From positions 1-32,498 of the forward strand of contig JAJTBZ010000021.1 in the NCBI GenBank assembly GCA_021286645.1: a DNA stretch of 32,498 bases, in the 5' to 3' direction. Of the stretch, positions 31,934 to 32,498 are shown piece after piece (within the stretch, counting starts at the first letter, position 1; the number at the start of each line of letters is the position of its first letter). This DNA comes from Ignavibacteria bacterium (lineage in GTDB: Bacteria > Bacteroidota > Ignavibacteria > Ignavibacteriales > Ignavibacteriaceae). The position numbers were made by a program, and so were the translations under genes. A model generated the notes under the pieces. The model was not told the origin of the DNA, made no database searches, and saw nothing but the letters and a program-made list of their open reading frames with translations.

Positions 31934-32498
31934 TATTTTCCCTCCATCTCTTTTAAATATGCCTGATTCGAGTACCGGGTACTGTTCAAATTTTTGATTC
32001 GTTTTGTTTCAACTAAGTATTTCAACTCATCAATACCTTCATCGATTGAATGAATTGAACGGAATCCAAATTCATCCTGTGCCTTATGACTCGTTACCCG
32101 GTAATTACGGGTATCCTGGAATGGCATATCGGTTTCTTCAATAATGATATCGGGGAAATGATTCCTTACCTGATAAGCCAAATCGCGAATGCGTACATTT
32201 TGCCTGTGCAAATTGTAAACGCCCGTAATTCCACTTTCCAGATTCATACATACCGCATTAGCAACGTCTTTTACATGTAATAACGGCCTGAATTGATCGC
32301 CGCCAAAGACGCTAATCTTTCCAACTGTTGCCGCTTTAACCGTTAATATATTAACAACAAGATCAAGCCGGATTCGGGAGTATAAATCGCCCACACCAAA
32401 CAGCGTACCCAATCGGAAAATAACTGCATTTTTATTATGCAGGTACTCCTCTGCTTTCAGCTTTGTTGAAGCATAGAGCGACAAAGGTTTCTTGGGCG
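31933..32498 (-). CDS. NAD-dependent nucleotide-sugar epimerase/dehydratase, 5'-truncated by the window edge
   Basis: The visible part is 188 residues, without the N-terminal Rossmann glycine motif, which lies beyond 32498. The catalytic YxxxK is seen as YASTK close to the edge, followed by FRLGTLFGVGDLYSRIRLDLVVN and a C-terminal substrate domain with FGGDQFRPLLHVKDVANAV and GVYNLHRQNVRI, typical of extended SDR epimerase/dehydratases (GalE/RfbB relatives). The substrate is unknown. It is the first visible gene of a minus-strand sugar-nucleotide operon. Confidence 0.85.
   Translation of the reverse strand, partial: PKKPLSLYASTKLKAEEYLHNKNAVIFRLGTLFGVGDLYSRIRLDLVVNILTVKAATVGKISVFGGDQFRPLLHVKDVANAVCMNLESGITGVYNLHRQNVRIRDLAYQVRNHFPDIIIEETDMPFQDTRNYRVTSHKAQDEFGFRSIHSIDEGIDELKYLVETKRIKNLNSTRYSNQAYLKEMEGK

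Overview
The window looks like chromosome from a member of the Bacteroidota/Chlorobiota/Ignavibacteriota assemblage. The best evidence is two giant secreted proteins that end in a type IX secretion (Por) sorting domain of the 'LAQNYPNPFNPST' kind, together with two promoters matching the Bacteroidota consensus (TTTG, about 20 nt, TAnnTTTG) or its -7 half. A ferredoxin-dependent 2-oxoacid oxidoreductase operon indicates anaerobic or microaerobic metabolism. Moderate A+T content, lipoproteins, outer-membrane barrels and GT-C/TPR proteins fit. Ignavibacteria is my best guess, but no phylogenetic marker was tested.

Layout. (1) 1-2705, + strand: the tail of an outer-membrane protein, then a tightly overlapping operon of ABC ATPase, ABC-2 permease and an exported LolA-like protein, ended by a strong bidirectional terminator. 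(2) 2778-8268, - strand: ribonuclease R, then a 1061-residue exported fusion of a zinc metallopeptidase, a TolB-like propeller and a BamA-like barrel. (3) 8428-9610: a tRNA-His gene with unusual identity elements and an uncharacterised exported protein on the other strand. (4) 9777-10487: inorganic pyrophosphatase, convergent with (5) 13905-10547: an operon for a four-subunit 2-oxoacid:ferredoxin oxidoreductase, ending in a small ferritin-like protein and a TM1266-type regulator-like protein. (6) 14200-15211: an ArsR-DUF2087 regulator and an overlapping GIY-YIG protein, behind a promoter bracketed by two matching palindromes. (7) 15497-23460: two tandem paralogous T9SS-exported fibronectin-III/lamin-tail proteins of about 1245 residues, with near-identical 3' ends. 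(8) 24033-26688: prolyl-tRNA synthetase and a helical-repeat protein. (9) 26742-27783: a membrane-anchored lipoprotein and, divergently, an FmdB-type zinc ribbon. (10) 27872-30608: a TMTC-like GT-C/TPR membrane protein overlapping a family 2 glycosyltransferase. (11) 32498-30673, - strand: three genes of sugar-nucleotide metabolism, the first cut by the window edge.

How the parts work together. The oxidoreductase genes encode delta, alpha, beta and gamma subunits in order with almost no spacing, so they should form one enzyme, with the two small downstream proteins as candidate accessory or regulatory factors. Regions 10 and 11 look like part of an envelope polysaccharide or protein-glycosylation locus. 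The twin T9SS proteins are probably surface or secreted adhesins.

The observations I rate highest are the tRNA-His that has G1-U72 and A73 and no encoded G-1; the self-contained ArsR-DUF2087/GIY-YIG cassette with its symmetrical operator layout; the mosaic identity of the twin T9SS genes, which suggests gene conversion; and the peptidase-propeller-barrel fusion.
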